Assembly (NCBI GenBank): GCA_037951165.1
Contig: JBBDHG010000127.1
Span: 4,412,815-4,476,814, forward strand
From: Lophius americanus
Lineage: Eukaryota; Chordata; Actinopteri; Lophiiformes; Lophiidae
Reading direction: 5' to 3'
DNA length: 64,000 bases
A program made the position numbers and the translations under genes. Below are positions 1 to 12,305 of the stretch, piece by piece (positions within the stretch are counted from its first letter, which is position 1; every line of letters starts with the position of its first letter). Below the pieces are notes generated by a model, which ran no database searches, was not told the origin of the DNA, and saw only the letters and a program-made list of their open reading frames with translations.

Positions 1-1362
1 ACTTAACTCCATTAAACGCAAAAAAGTCCATCTCGCAGGAAATCCAAAAGGTCAATTAATCCTTTGATCACATGCACAGGCTAAAGCCACACAAGGGGTT
101 AGGGACTGAGTGGTTTAAAGGTTTAAACGCATGACAATAAAATGGACATAAAGCTCCAAGACGGACGAACACAGAAGAGGAAGACACACATACTTCACGC
201 AAACAGCAATGAGATGCAGCTGACAGAAGTGCACATAACAGCACCATTCACACAACAGGTTTCACATTAAACAGCAACCACTTATTTCCCTATCCATTAA
301 CAGAACAACATCATTATGGTGGTTTGAAATTACATCTTTTGAAAATCAGTTCGATCAGTGGAATAAAACGACAAATATAATGCTACTTTTTCTATATGTG
401 AGGAAACCGGCAAATGCAATCCCGGCAGAAACTGTAATGTCACAGTCCCTAGAATAGAACAGAAAAAAATAAATGTAAGGGGTTTGCAGTGGAGAGTTGC
501 TTCACCATCAATGTGATCATTGGAGAAAATGCTAATGCAGACGACAGTCTTGTGGGTGATGTTGAGAGGGTTTTCTGTAGCTTTTGTAGATCCAGGTATA
601 CAAGGATCGTCTTCACAATGTTGTGGTACGAATGCGGAAAATATTTTAAATGCCTACGAAAATATTTTTTATTTGATTTAAAGCACTGTCATGTAATTGG
701 GACCTTAAAGGAAATGAGACATGAAATGTATAGATTAACAAAAAAAAAGAAGGGAAATTACAAGGACTGAGAGCAAAGAGGCACTGGGAGATAAACTGAT
801 CTTTTCAACACTGTATCAATGTGTGTCTTTACAGATATCTAGGAGATAAGCAACATCAGTATCTAAATATAAATATAATATTAAATTATACTGTATACTT
901 TTTATTATTAGCATGTGCTAGACCTGGAAGATTCTAGTCAGGGCAACATGTTTAACATTTAGAAAATTGAGAGCTTTTTATTAAAATCAGTAAAGGTCTG
1001 GAAGTAGGAAGTTTCAATCCAAACTGCAGCTCTGCAAAACTCTGATGGCTTTGTTTAAGAGGTCATGACTCATAGCTGCTCCAAAAGAATCCTTAATGGA
1101 TTTCTCCAAATAATTGACATTTAAAGTCATTAGCTGAGCCAGTACATGCAGTCACCTGTAATGTAAATCAGCTTGAATTAAGAGCGGTCCCCGCTAAAAG
1201 TGTCCAACCTTTGTGACACCACATGACCCATCCCTCAGCAGAAGGCTTGTAAAGAAAAAATAATCTGGAATCTTATGTAGAGGACCTACTTAATTAAAAT
1301 TGGAAAAAAAAAAGATTACCATTGAAAAAAATAGGATGGAATAGAAAAAGTGCTCAGACAAT
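1..1362. other. Intronic sequence, no gene seen (il1rapl2 intron 6)
   Basis: AT-rich single-copy-looking sequence downstream of il1rapl2 exon 6. A short ORF at 489-770 has no recognisable motif and no coding character. I see no exon, RNA gene or mobile element here. Confidence 0.6.
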
Positions 1363-2050
1363 GCAAACCTCCGCCAAGGCACAACATTACCGAAGGTAAA
1401 CATTATTGTGGCTTGAATCAATTAGATTGTTTTATTTTGGAATATTTCATGCAGATTTGTCTGTTCTTTTATGAGTTATTGCCTGCAAAACTGTCATATC
1501 TAGCAAAAACTCCAACAAAACTCAGTATCTCTCAAATACCCTGGAACCATCCATCTCTCCTGACTCTCCACCTCCACATATCTTTTCAGAGCCCCCAGCT
1601 CCAACCCCCTACAAGCCCCCGTCCCCCCCCTTTTTTTGTTTCATCATATGATGAAAAATAACAAAAATATAATAATCCCAGCTTTCATAGTTTTGCAAAG
1701 GCACAAAAGAGAATGTCTGAGTTAACTTTATAACTCTGTATATCCATTTATATATATATATATTTAAACGTATTTGCTGACACTAAACCAAAACTGACTG
1801 ACTGAGTTTTCAAGAAATTACTTTGACAAAAATCTGGCACCACAACCGACTTTATTTTATTTTATTTTAAATCTGGCAAATATGAAATGTCACCAAAATA
1901 TAACGATCTCTAATACATGCCTAAAGCTACGTCTTGGTCAAATTTCTTGCAAATCCGTCTATTCATTTTTCCATTATCTTGATATGAAACTAACAAACAA
2001 ACAAACAAACAGACAAACAAAGGCAGAGAGCTGGAGGTATTATTTCCTAA
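1363..2050. repeat. Possible dispersed repeat with 'cctccgccaagg' end
   Basis: The left end carries the 12-mer cctccgccaagg, and the right end has a run of AAAC units at about 1989-2019. Both are features I associate with a common teleost interspersed repeat. The central part (C-rich pyrimidine tract 1550-1635, poly-AT 1745-1765) does not look like that family. The copy is therefore either broken by another insertion or the two ends are unrelated. Weak call from family memory. Confidence 0.3.
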
Positions 2051-2169
2051 TCTATGAAAATTAAGGTGGACAATTAAGAACATTAGCATCTGATGACTAC
2101 ACTCAAGTTACTCTTTGTAATAAAAAATGATTATTGTGTTCACATGTTTCACGGATTTCTGTGCTTTAT

Positions 2170-2505
2170 ATATCCCTGAAAAAGTTGGAGACATTATGGA
2201 ATCCTCATCGCAAGTCACAATCCACCTCCGCAGATCCTTCATGTTAAAGCAATAACTCAAAAACTGTTTCAAGGATAATTTTCTTTTCATTTTTATACCC
2301 ACATGCACTTTAGTGCGAGAAGAACTGGAATAATTCTGGGAATGGCCGGTTGTATATTTCCACCACTAGAGAGAGCTTTAATCTCACAAAGATTTTGGGC
2401 TACAATTTGTCAAGCTTTGGTCAGATGTAGTCCAAATTTGTTGTATATGAGTCATCTCGGGGAGATCTTATTTCAGAAATGCCTTAAATTTAAATTTTAT
2501 TTTGA
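2170..2505 (+). repeat. Dispersed repeat family R, copy 1
   Basis: This segment aligns by eye with 40115-40440: both have a phrase like 'gacattatgg' near the start, then 'aactggattgattttgggaa'-like text, a 'ggttgtatatttccac' phrase and 'agggagctttatctc'. The same core recurs at 25555-26200 and, reversed, at 30056-30345. No conserved reading frame runs through the copies, so a non-autonomous element is more likely than a gene. The superfamily is not identified. Confidence 0.6.
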
Positions 2506-4084
2506 CTAAACCAGAGATGATTGCTGGAGAGAATGACGGTGGCATTTCAATGCTTTTCAGTTTAGTGCATTGTCTTCTACCTTGATAAGTATGAGATGTA
2601 AAGGTTGACTCTCACTCTGTGATCTTTAGATTTGAGCTCCCACCTTTATCTTTCAAACCTGTGTTCACTGCTGAGTCAATTTGGTATCCCGGAAAAATCT
2701 TTTATCAGATTGAAGATCCCTCTGTCAGCAGGGTATAGACTAAGTTTCAGAATGGTATCCATACTACCTCTGACAGCTTGATGGAGTAGTAACAGCTAAC
2801 AAAGAGAAAGCAAAGAAAACCGACAAGAACTTTTACTGTTATACATCATTTGAAATGTGAGGCTAACGCTCCGGGTTCATGTGCTCACACTGTACGTTTT
2901 TTATCCTTAAACCATGACCGGACTCCTCACTTTGCACAAGTAAGATAGACCCATTGGCCCCATTGGATAGATTGTATAACTGCTGTTGGCTAATTTTGAT
3001 AAACTGTTGATAAACTGTTGATAAACTTTAGTTTGAAAGCTCTTCCAGGACAGGTAGGGATTTTTCCATAGAGGAAGTACACATTGTCTTCCTGGCAGAG
3101 GTTTAACTTTGTTATCAAAGCCAGTGTCTAGAGTCTTGAAAAAAAAACGGGATGCTGTCTATATGAACTTGTAGACAGAGGAAGTTTTATTTTGCAGAGA
3201 CAATTGGAGTAAAACATGACTGAACTATTCAGAGCTCTGTTCACCACTATGTGCACTTAGCTGGCAAAGGAGGCACAGAGTTTGAGGATCTGACTCACGG
3301 TTTCCTTTAACGGCCCATTGTCCAGCAGAGCAAAATATTAAATGATTAAGAAATTTAACTGTGTCCAATTGCTGGGTGTAGTGGATTGAGCTGTGATCAT
3401 TCCTTGCCAACCAATCCTGCAGAGCTCAATACACTGCACAGACAAGAAAGACTAGTAAAGCTAAAATTAGGACCTACCCTGAAATGAGTCACGGAGCACA
3501 AAACTAAGGTCATCTAAGGTCTGAAATGTTGCCCTCAGTATGTTCAACAGTAATTTTAAATGTAACCAAGAATGTTTTTGAATTAATCTTTAACACCACA
3601 TTCATTGTTGGCATAAATATTTTACATAGAAAAACAATGCTTGTAGTACCAACAGAAAATTTCATTATTTAAAAAAACAACAACATTAAAACAGATTGTA
3701 TATTAGATCACATATTCTGTTTTTGTTGTCCTTGTTTATTTCAGGCTTCATGTTCTGTCCAACTTCTATTTCTTACTTATTTCATTGTAGGTTCACTTGT
3801 TCCTGTGGTACACAAAGTTTGACGTGACTTTTCTGGCTTGGAAAGGAGGGAAAACTTTGCCGTGGCTTAATATATCACTGGCACATAGGCAGTATTTTGA
3901 GCCACACAATCTGCGTCTCAAGCGTCTTTACAGCCGGGCCAAACGTGTGACGGAGCCAAACTCATCCACAGTCTGTCCAACACCGGTCATTGTCTGTTCC
4001 CTCTGCTTGCTATGTTCTCGTTTCTCATTCATACAACATTTATTACTATGATATGATATCAAAGCTGACCCAAGCTGATCCTTT
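2506..4084. other. Intronic sequence, no gene seen
   Basis: AT-rich sequence with no recognisable coding or repeat content, apart from a small tandem triplication of an 11-mer (gataaactgtt) at 2998-3028. Confidence 0.6.
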
Positions 4085-4275
4085 TTTTTTAATTCTTCCT
4101 GCTGTTACTTTTAGGGGTCGCTACAGCGGATCATTTGTTTCCAGTTTTACGCTGTCCTCTTCATCTTCCTCTGTCACACCAACCAACTGCATGTCCTTTT
4201 CTCACCACATCCAGAAACCTCCTCTTTTGTCTTCCCCTCTTTCTCCTGCCTGGCAGCTCCATCTCCAGAATCTAC
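4085..4275 (-). mobile_element. 3' end fragment of an RTE-like LINE
   Basis: Read on the minus strand, this matches the end of a non-LTR retrotransposon reading frame also seen at 20607-20812. There the same region translates to text containing 'GRPKRRYLDVVREDMQLVG', a C-terminal stretch often found in teleost RTE-like LINEs. On the plus strand both copies share 'accaaccaactgcatgtcc' and 'cctcctctttt/gg'. The copy keeps only about 190 nt, is 5' truncated, and is past function. The exact clade is inferred from memory of the family. Confidence 0.6.
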
Positions 4276-7200
4276 TTCTATTTGTAGTGGTCTGAGATAA
4301 TCAAATATGTGACTTTATCTCAACTGGTAATATAATAACAAACTGTCTTTTGACTGGAATTGGTTCATTATTTCCAAAGCCTGTACTTGATTGTTTGGTT
4401 TGGTCAGTCACCAAACAGCACAACTACATGGCGCACTATAATCTGCCAGACTAAATTCTGCTAATGGGAGACAGGCAGTTCCTGCCCGGTACTTTAATCA
4501 GTATATTTCCACTTTATTGCCTCTTGATAAGATCCAAATATGTGCTCTTTAGTGGTGATTGTGGTTGATTGTTTAACTTCACAAATGTCACGTGCTTGTG
4601 TGAATGGGGCAAGCAGACTCAGCATTGAGGAGCCTCTTTGTCATTGTAAACAATACAACAAACCCATGCACTTTAAAATCTATCTCTCCTCGTCTTGAAT
4701 GCAGTCTTTACCATTAGTCTGCCTCTCTTTTAAAACAAAACTTTGTGGTGGAGATGCAGCAGAAAGTATCTAGACAAGTATATCACACAATTATATCACA
4801 TATTAGTATTCGACTGAAATGACAGTGAGGGGCTTGTATTTTGTAATCTTGTAACTTTGACGATGATACTTGAAAATCTATCTGGATAAGATAAAGACAC
4901 GACAAGAGGGCTGACCTTTAAACTGAGTCAACATATGGCGTACTACACCTGTTTTCATCTGGCTCACACACACCCAGCAGACTGCCAGAATATTTGTTTG
5001 TGTGTGTGGATTTCTTGAAGGGGGATTTTATCTAAACGGATTTTAGTGGATTCCGTTTTTGAAGTTGAAGATTCTTTTACTTTGGGCTCTTGAGAGGAAA
5101 TTTTTACAAATGAATTGCACAAAAGGAGATGTAATGTTAATGAGTGTATGTATGTGTTTGTGCACAATTGGAAATGTACAAAAGGTACCACCTATAAGGC
5201 AATCTGCCAAATGGAGCATATTGCAAATTAGTGTGTGTGTGTGAGTGTGTATGTTTGAGATGTCCCTAGGGGAGGAAATATTAGCAGACAATGCAAAATG
5301 AACATATTTTAGATTGGGGGATGGGGAGGGTTCGGGATGATCACTTGGCAGCAATGAGTTGACAACGCGTCTCCATCACAAGGGAACAGATAAGAAAGAT
5401 GAGGAGAAAATGAGAGAGACACTAGATCAAGAGAGGAGAGACTTAAAGAGAGAGAGAGAGGAAGTTATGGAGAGCCATGACACGAAACGTGTGGAAGCAT
5501 GCAAGTGTATTAAGAAACTCAAGGATAGGTGACCAAGCTGAATTCCAGAAGCATGAGAGTTATCTAACGCACAGATAGCAGCATGTCCAACAACATATTT
5601 ATTTGCTGATGGAAAGTTTGACACGGAAAATTTGGTATTGGAATGTTTGCACATCCTTCCTCACTGAAGGTGGAATAAGGTTAAATTTGTCCATTGTTAT
5701 TAAAATTGGTACACCATAATGGCATGCTTTATACATTCCATGGACACAAAACAACCATGTGAGATGTGAGTATTTTTTAGCGACCTGTTCTCTGTGGAAT
5801 AATGCAATTTACACATACATCACATCTATTACATTAGTGATAGCAATCACAAAAAGTGTGTTTGCACAGATTGTGTAATTGTAGGACCTGAGCTTCCTCC
5901 TTCCATTTGACATGTTTGGTCTACATTATTTTTGACTGCACTGCTCTCTTCTAACTATTCCTTCCAAAGTCTCCAGGCAAGATTGAATATATAAAGGCTG
6001 CCTGAAGATTGATGTTTATAAAGCTTAAAAATAGTTCCCCCAAAGGGAATTTTTATTAATGTAATTACAGCAACAAAAATAAACTTTTTTTCCCATTTAT
6101 TCTTAGAATAATGTAATATCTAGTCTGTACCATAAGAACATTATTTATCAAAGGTTCTCTGTGGCATGAGTTGGTTAATAATTTGAATAAAGTAATAAAA
6201 GTTTATCACATTTTGTGCATAGGAATAACTGATATAAGATGTGTATGACATTATAAAAAAGAAGCAACAAACTCAGATGCTGCTGGAAAAACATTTACTT
6301 TGCAAAGTTAAATAAAGTTAAATTTAAAAGCTTCACAATGACGTGCTTCTCTTTCAGATACTACAGTTCACTCTAGTTGTCAATCCTGTAATCCTTCTAT
6401 CGTTAAAATAAATTTAATTACTCTAAAGGTGACATGTATTATATATATTCAAAATATTTTAACTTAGATGTCATGTTGCTAAATCAGCAAACCCACAACT
6501 GATACAAACGCATCAGGAATTTTGGAAATTTATCTTTAATGCGAAAGGTAGAACATGACCCTGAAAATGAACGTGAGTCACAATCAAGAATTTCTTTATG
6601 TAACCTGCCAGACCATCACGGGTGGAAAAGAAAACCACATATGGAATTATCTCTTGATTAATGTCGGGTCACAGGAAAACTGGATGGAACTCAGGCGACC
6701 AAAGCAGTAGAGCACCAGAGATGGTTTTTCCTACACAGTTACAATGATGAGTTCCATCACAGCATCCAAGATCACGCTATCGTACCCGGCGGGAAGAACT
6801 ATGATTGAAACCGGCACAGCACGGCACTCGGACAGGCTGAGGGTAGGTAGACGCTGCCCAAACACTCACCATCATGTTGCAGCTGTTCAGATCTAAACTT
6901 CAGATTCACTCAGACAAATACATTCACCCATTCACTTGTATTAATATTTAGCATGATTTTGCATATATCCTCTATCATCAGATGTATCAATTCAATGTCA
7001 ACTTCTTCACTTTAGACACAGAGTGGGACTTTTCATCCTGACCTGAACATTTTGTAAACTTGAAGAAGAAAGGGAACCTGCGTTATGTGACAGATGTATT
7101 TGGTATTGTAAGATCTGATAATGTTATTAAAAGGCTGACACGGGTTGTTCATCTTCTTTCGTTTAGATTAGAAATTGAGAGGATTTCACAAAAGAAGCTC

Positions 7201-7573
7201 AAGGTGTGGTGTAGCACATCAGGTGACAGCTAACATATGCCCACTGGGTTTGATGCATATACATCCACAGCGTGCAGAGAATCCAGCAGGTAATACAGTG
7301 AGCAATTTAATCTACATTCAAATGCTGTGACAGTAAACAAGATAATCTCCTTGTCAAGCTGAAGCTTGCCCAGATAATGCTGTCTGTTCAAAACTGGAAG
7401 AACACACAAACACACACATTAGGGTCTTAATATTATCTTGGATGCTCTTAGATTTTCAAATTGAACATTTAGCATGCTTATTAATACACATTAATGGGGG
7501 TCAGGGCTGCTCTGTCGAGGGAAGATGCAAATAAACATTAGATTTATAAATGCTCCGAGTCTCTGAATCCAAG
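4276..7573. other. Intronic sequence, no gene seen
   Basis: No exon or element is recognised. There is a purine-rich stretch at 5395-5465 and a TG-rich patch at 5231-5252. Positions 6640-6880 are richer in CpG than their surroundings (see findings) but have no sustained ORF and no splice-bounded exon that I can support. Confidence 0.55.
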
Positions 7574-7636
7574 AACACACACAAACAAACACACACACAC
7601 AGACACATACACACACAAACACACACACACACACAC
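7574..7636. repeat. (AC)n microsatellite, imperfect
   Basis: About 63 nt of AC dinucleotides interrupted by AAAC, AGAC and ATAC units. Confidence 0.9.
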
Positions 7637-9796
7637 TAGTGACTTCAGCCTCTACTATGCATCAACTTAATAAAGTAATTAACTCATTATAGGCCTGACT
7701 TCAAATCCAATTAACCGGATGCATGAATGTGTGGTCATGTGGACGAGTGATTGTGCATTCCTAAGGGAGCATTAATGAACGAACATATTGTATGGATGCG
7801 CTCTTACACAGAATCGCCACCTGTGTGTACGTTTGCGTGGGGGTACTTCTTAGAAAAAGTCTGCCTTCCTGGTATGTGAAGATGCAATAGCATTAGCCCC
7901 TCAATCATTACTCGACAGTGTGGGCAGTATACACGTAGACCCAGAGTGGTAATTAGATGTTTAAAATTGGAAACCAGAAGGGAAAAATTCAGAGAGACCA
8001 GGACAAAAAGTTTAATGGTAATTTGGCCCGCCAGTCCCTCATTCATTGGAGCTGTTAATCTGGGGCAGTAAGGAACCGAGCACCTTACAGCAGCAGACGC
8101 ACATACTGTTGATCTCAGTGAATCAGATCTCAGCTGCCGTCTTGCCGTTTGCTGCCTGCAGTCAGTCACTTTCCCAATATCAACAGCGTGTTTTTCTGTG
8201 TACTTTAGTGATGGCCAACATATAGACAGGAAAAAGAAGCAGGTGTACAAACACTGTCCAGAGTTCATCAATCAAACAGCAGTGGTTTGCAATCCGGGCT
8301 GAATTTCAAGGCCGTCAGAAGGCTATCTGAAAATAGAGTCTTGGAATGAATTTCAAAAAGGTATTGATACAGTGTTGAATAAATTACATGGAAATAAGCC
8401 GCTGCCTGGTATTATCACCAAACAGCACAAACAAGAAAAAAAGTAGAGAGAAACGAAAGTCACACCTGGTCTGATTAATAATGGTTCTACCCTTACAATC
8501 AAATTGCATGTTAGGCTGACCTGTCAATTAAAATGGAGCGTCCGTGGCCTTTTTCCTTTGCTCTTACTAGTAGTTGGTTTTGCAAGAAGTCCCAGCGGTA
8601 GGTGACCTATCAACTTGCTGAGTGGCTGGTTCTCCAAAGAATATGGTCCTGCTGTATGGATAACACTTGTACCTTTGTTTGAGTCAGGCCAGTCTGGAAC
8701 GTGGTCTACCTGCTACTGCTAGATGTACTCCGATCTGTTCGGTACATTTTTAGGAAACAGGAATACAGCCGTGCATGCAAATGCTGCTAGCTCCTTCAAA
8801 CGTGCTACGTTTTGTTTCATGGAGCAGGGATTTGGATGATGCCAACAACCCAATTCAACCTTTCAATCACACCAACTAGATTAACACAGAAAAGGGATCC
8901 ATGAGATTAATGTTGTGCTAAAAGAAAGATGTAAATTTAGTCAATATAATGTCATTTAATATAGTATATATATGCTTAGGGTTTGGGGTTAACGCCAATC
9001 TGGCCTCTGTCTCCAAAGGGTTAAATACAGAGCTGCTGGCCATACAATCACCACCACCTTGTTGCTGCTACTTATAGTCACTCAGATGCATTTAAAGAAA
9101 AGATTTTTATATATATATAAATATATTTATATATATATAAAAATATTTTGTATTTATTGTATTTTAAGTGAGCCCATTCAAGACAGATTCACATAGTTAT
9201 CTTCCAGGTAGGATGTTAGACCAGTGGCTGAAGAGACCTGGAGATACCCTGAAACGCTTGGAAACTGTAGATGTTATCACTGTTCAAAAACGATGCAAAG
9301 AAATAATTCCATGATCTCAAAACAAAAGGGACATATAAGCATAGACATTTATTTAAATGTATTCATACATGTGTTGTGTAACTTCTAAGCTGCCTGTAAA
9401 TGTTTTTCAATTAAGATTAAAAGACAGAGTGGCAGAACACAAACAGACCATAAGACCATTGATGTGCATTATCCTATAGCACGCTACATCGACATTTGCC
9501 ATTATATTGGTAATTGGAGGTCATTGAGTTAACTGAGGAAAATATGAATTGCAGTGCTCTGGTATCTGATATAACTGTATTTGTAAACCGGTTACAGCAG
9601 TTGTAGTCTTTGTGTATCGTTATCATTATTATCATCATCATCATTATTATTATTATTATTATTATTATCATTTGTATACATATGATTGTAACCAGATAGT
9701 GATGCTGATTATGATTATAATAAATAAAATATCGTGTAATAGATTTTTTTCTATTATTATTTTTTTATTATTATGACTGGGATATTCTCGTTATTG
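7637..9796. other. Intronic sequence with small AT and ATT/ATC repeats
   Basis: No gene is seen. (AT)n runs cover 9108-9147, and an ATT/ATC trinucleotide repeat covers 9619-9670. The 155-codon minus-strand ORF at 7804-8271 has no domain, no family resemblance and unremarkable composition, and I treat it as chance. Confidence 0.55.
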
Positions 9797-9900
9797 TCCG
9801 CTTATCCGGGTCCGGGTCGCGGGGGCAGCAGTTTCAGCAGGTAAGCCCAGACTTTCCTCTCCCCAGGGAGGCGTCCGAGGGGCATCCTGACTAGATGCTA
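9797..9900. mobile_element. Short, internally deleted LINE-derived fragment
   Basis: A GC-rich island in AT-rich sequence. It begins with 'cttatccgggtccgggtcgc' and is followed by 'aagcccagactttcc' and 'ggaggcgtccgaggggcatc'. These phrases recall a dispersed teleost LINE, where they are separated by more sequence, so this copy seems internally deleted. No ORF remains. Family call from memory. Confidence 0.4.
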
Positions 9901-11971
9901 TGCTAGATGTTCATGTTGTTATTACTGTATTTATGAAGTGATAAGTAGGTTAAGCATTCTGGACATGATTTGCTGATGTAAGGAATCACAACACTATGGT
10001 TCAAGCCTCTTCCTAGTCTCGAGGAAAACCCATTATGGGTCAAAACTAGTATTCCTTTTTCCCTCATCTTGTGCCATTGGCTTGATGTCGGTGTGCCAGA
10101 AGTAAGCCAAGAGACTTTTCTTGCTTTTACTATCTCACATCTGAGTACAACGATCGGAGGAATGGTGGGACGCAAAAGCTGCTGGGTAATTATGATAGTA
10201 GGATTTGTTGTTGTATTTGCAGTAATAGGATGGTGTTTGAGGGACTGCCTCAAAATAAATTACAACGCCAATGATTACCATAATGCAGGAACGCTTCACA
10301 CAGTGCAGCAGTATGGCTCACTGATGTATTTATGGACAAAATTGGGGGCTCAGACGAATGAATTTACCCGCATTGCGTGCACAGATGCATGCATTAAGTT
10401 ATGTAAGACAAACAGAATATTACCAGACTTAATCTGTTAAAGTCTCACTTATAGTAAGTGTCTTTTTCAATAAGTTGCAAAGCAAACAGTCGATTATCCA
10501 GTTCTTCAGTCACCGAGCGAGACGTTTATTCAGCCATCAGCCAGTCCACTTAGTGAATCCATTTTCATTATTCAACATGAATGTTCCCTTCATCAGCAGT
10601 GCTAATCATGATAATGTGGTGAATATAGAACAGTTAGGGTGACTGCCAAATGCTTAATAAGTGAACTGAATCTGGAAATACCAGCAAAGGCAGCCAGGAG
10701 AGGAAAAACATGAGCAGAGAGAAGTCCCTCATCCGTCTATTTTCTATTATTCTGGACTGGTGTACGTATTATGTTGGGGAGAAACTTAAACAATATTAAA
10801 AAAGCAGTTAAATGAGACCTAAATTGATCCATGATTCTTTAACTTCTTTTCATGTTAAGGATCATAGGGGGGGCTTGAGTCTAACCTAGTACACAGCGAG
10901 CGAGAGGAAGGGTAAACTCCGGGCAATTTGGCAGAACAGACTTAAACCTATAAAGTATTCTTAAATTATATTAGCATCATGAAATCATACATACTCTGAA
11001 TACAGATTTTATAATATGTTATACTCTGAACATGACGTTGCTAAAAATCAGAAGCAAAGTAAAGAACAGCCTCTGAATGGCTGCGGCTGGGAGCGGTCAT
11101 GAATTGAAAACAACTTGAGGCATTTTTTCTTTCCCTTATTTAGCTATAGCCTCCCAAGGCGACATACAGAGGCAAACACACACACACTTATTTAGTTATG
11201 CCACCCAGGGCGAGACTTCTGCATAACATCTGCCCAACATTTATCTGCCCTGACGCAGCCTCTCAGCCAGAGATGAAAGAGATAGAGGAGGAGGAGCATT
11301 ATGCAGAAGAAGAGGTTGAGAAAGAGCAAGGCCATGCAGAAACCATTAAAGGAAGTGTTAAAGTTAAAAAACACCACATATAATAAGATTTCCACTTATA
11401 AGCATTGTTTAAACCAACACTGACTGAATAGGAGCAAACCATAATCTAACAAGAAAACTTGCAATAAGCCTCATTATGTGGAGTCATAAACACACGTTTC
11501 TTTTAATGGCTACACCTGCAGACGTTGCTACTCTTTCATAACAGTCCACAGATATGAAAAAAAAAGAAGTCATTTCTTTGCCTTGAGACATTTTTCATAT
11601 TTCTTCCCCTATGGACAAGGTTAAAGCAAAATAACATCACCGTCATTGTTGATCACAATCAAAGCCAAACGTAGAAAGCAGCAATGCTATCTGTGTGGTG
11701 TGCACATGTGCAGTGTTCAGGTGAGGCAGCCATCATGCTCTGTTCATGCAGCCTGTGTTGTTCGGCCATAACAGCTGCTTGTGCTGTGAAGCACACGAAA
11801 CGTGTGGCTGATAAATCAAACATCCATGCTCATCTCATAGTGTTAGGAACACCAAACTATGAGCTGATGACAGCTCTGCAAATGCAGGTAGTTGATCTTC
11901 CTCATTCTGTAATGAAATTAAATATCACTGCTTATAGCTACATCTCGCCAAGTGAACTAGGATTAGACCTT
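9901..11971. other. Intronic sequence, no gene seen
   Basis: Overlapping chance ORFs on both strands at 9903-10440 have no recognisable motif. A glutamate-rich 61-codon ORF at 11198-11383 comes from a purine-rich stretch. No exon, RNA gene or transposon is recognised. Confidence 0.55.
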
Positions 11972-12305
11972 CGTTCATTCATTATCAACTGCTTATCCTG
12001 TTCAGGGTCGCTGGAGCAGATATCAAACAATAGCTAGAGGCAGGGTATACCTAGGACGAGTCGCCAGTTCATCACAGGGCCAACACACCATTCACACTTA
12101 TATTCACTACTAATTTTAGTGTCAATAATTCACCTATAGCATATGTTTTTGGACTGTGGGAGGATGCCGGAGTTCCAGGAGAGAACCCACGCAGACACAC
12201 GGAGAACAAGTAAACTCCACACAGAAAGGCCGGCAGAGGTGGATTCGTACCAGCTACCTTCTTGCTGTGATGAGCAACAGTAACCACTACGCCACCGTGC
12301 CGCCC
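11972..12305 (-). mobile_element. tRNA-headed SINE, near full length
   Basis: On the minus strand the element starts at about 12305 with 'ggcacggtggcgtagtggtt', which holds an A-box-like tRNA promoter segment. 'ggtacgaatcc' follows as a decayed B box. The body has the 'cctttctgtgtggagtttac' and 'cacagtccaaaaacatatg' phrases, and the tail ends in 'gataagcagttgataatg' near 11972. This is a common teleost SINE layout. Truncated relatives occur at 24906, 38533, 43309, 46077, 50205 and 58447. Confidence 0.75.

Noticed and set aside
7804..8271. 155-codon minus-strand ORF as a gene
   Set aside because: No family resemblance, domain or hydrophobic pattern of note, and the length is within chance expectation for the number of frames examined.
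10069..10440. 123-codon plus-strand ORF as a small membrane protein
   Set aside because: It has one hydrophobic stretch but no family resemblance, and lies in intronic sequence opposite another chance ORF.
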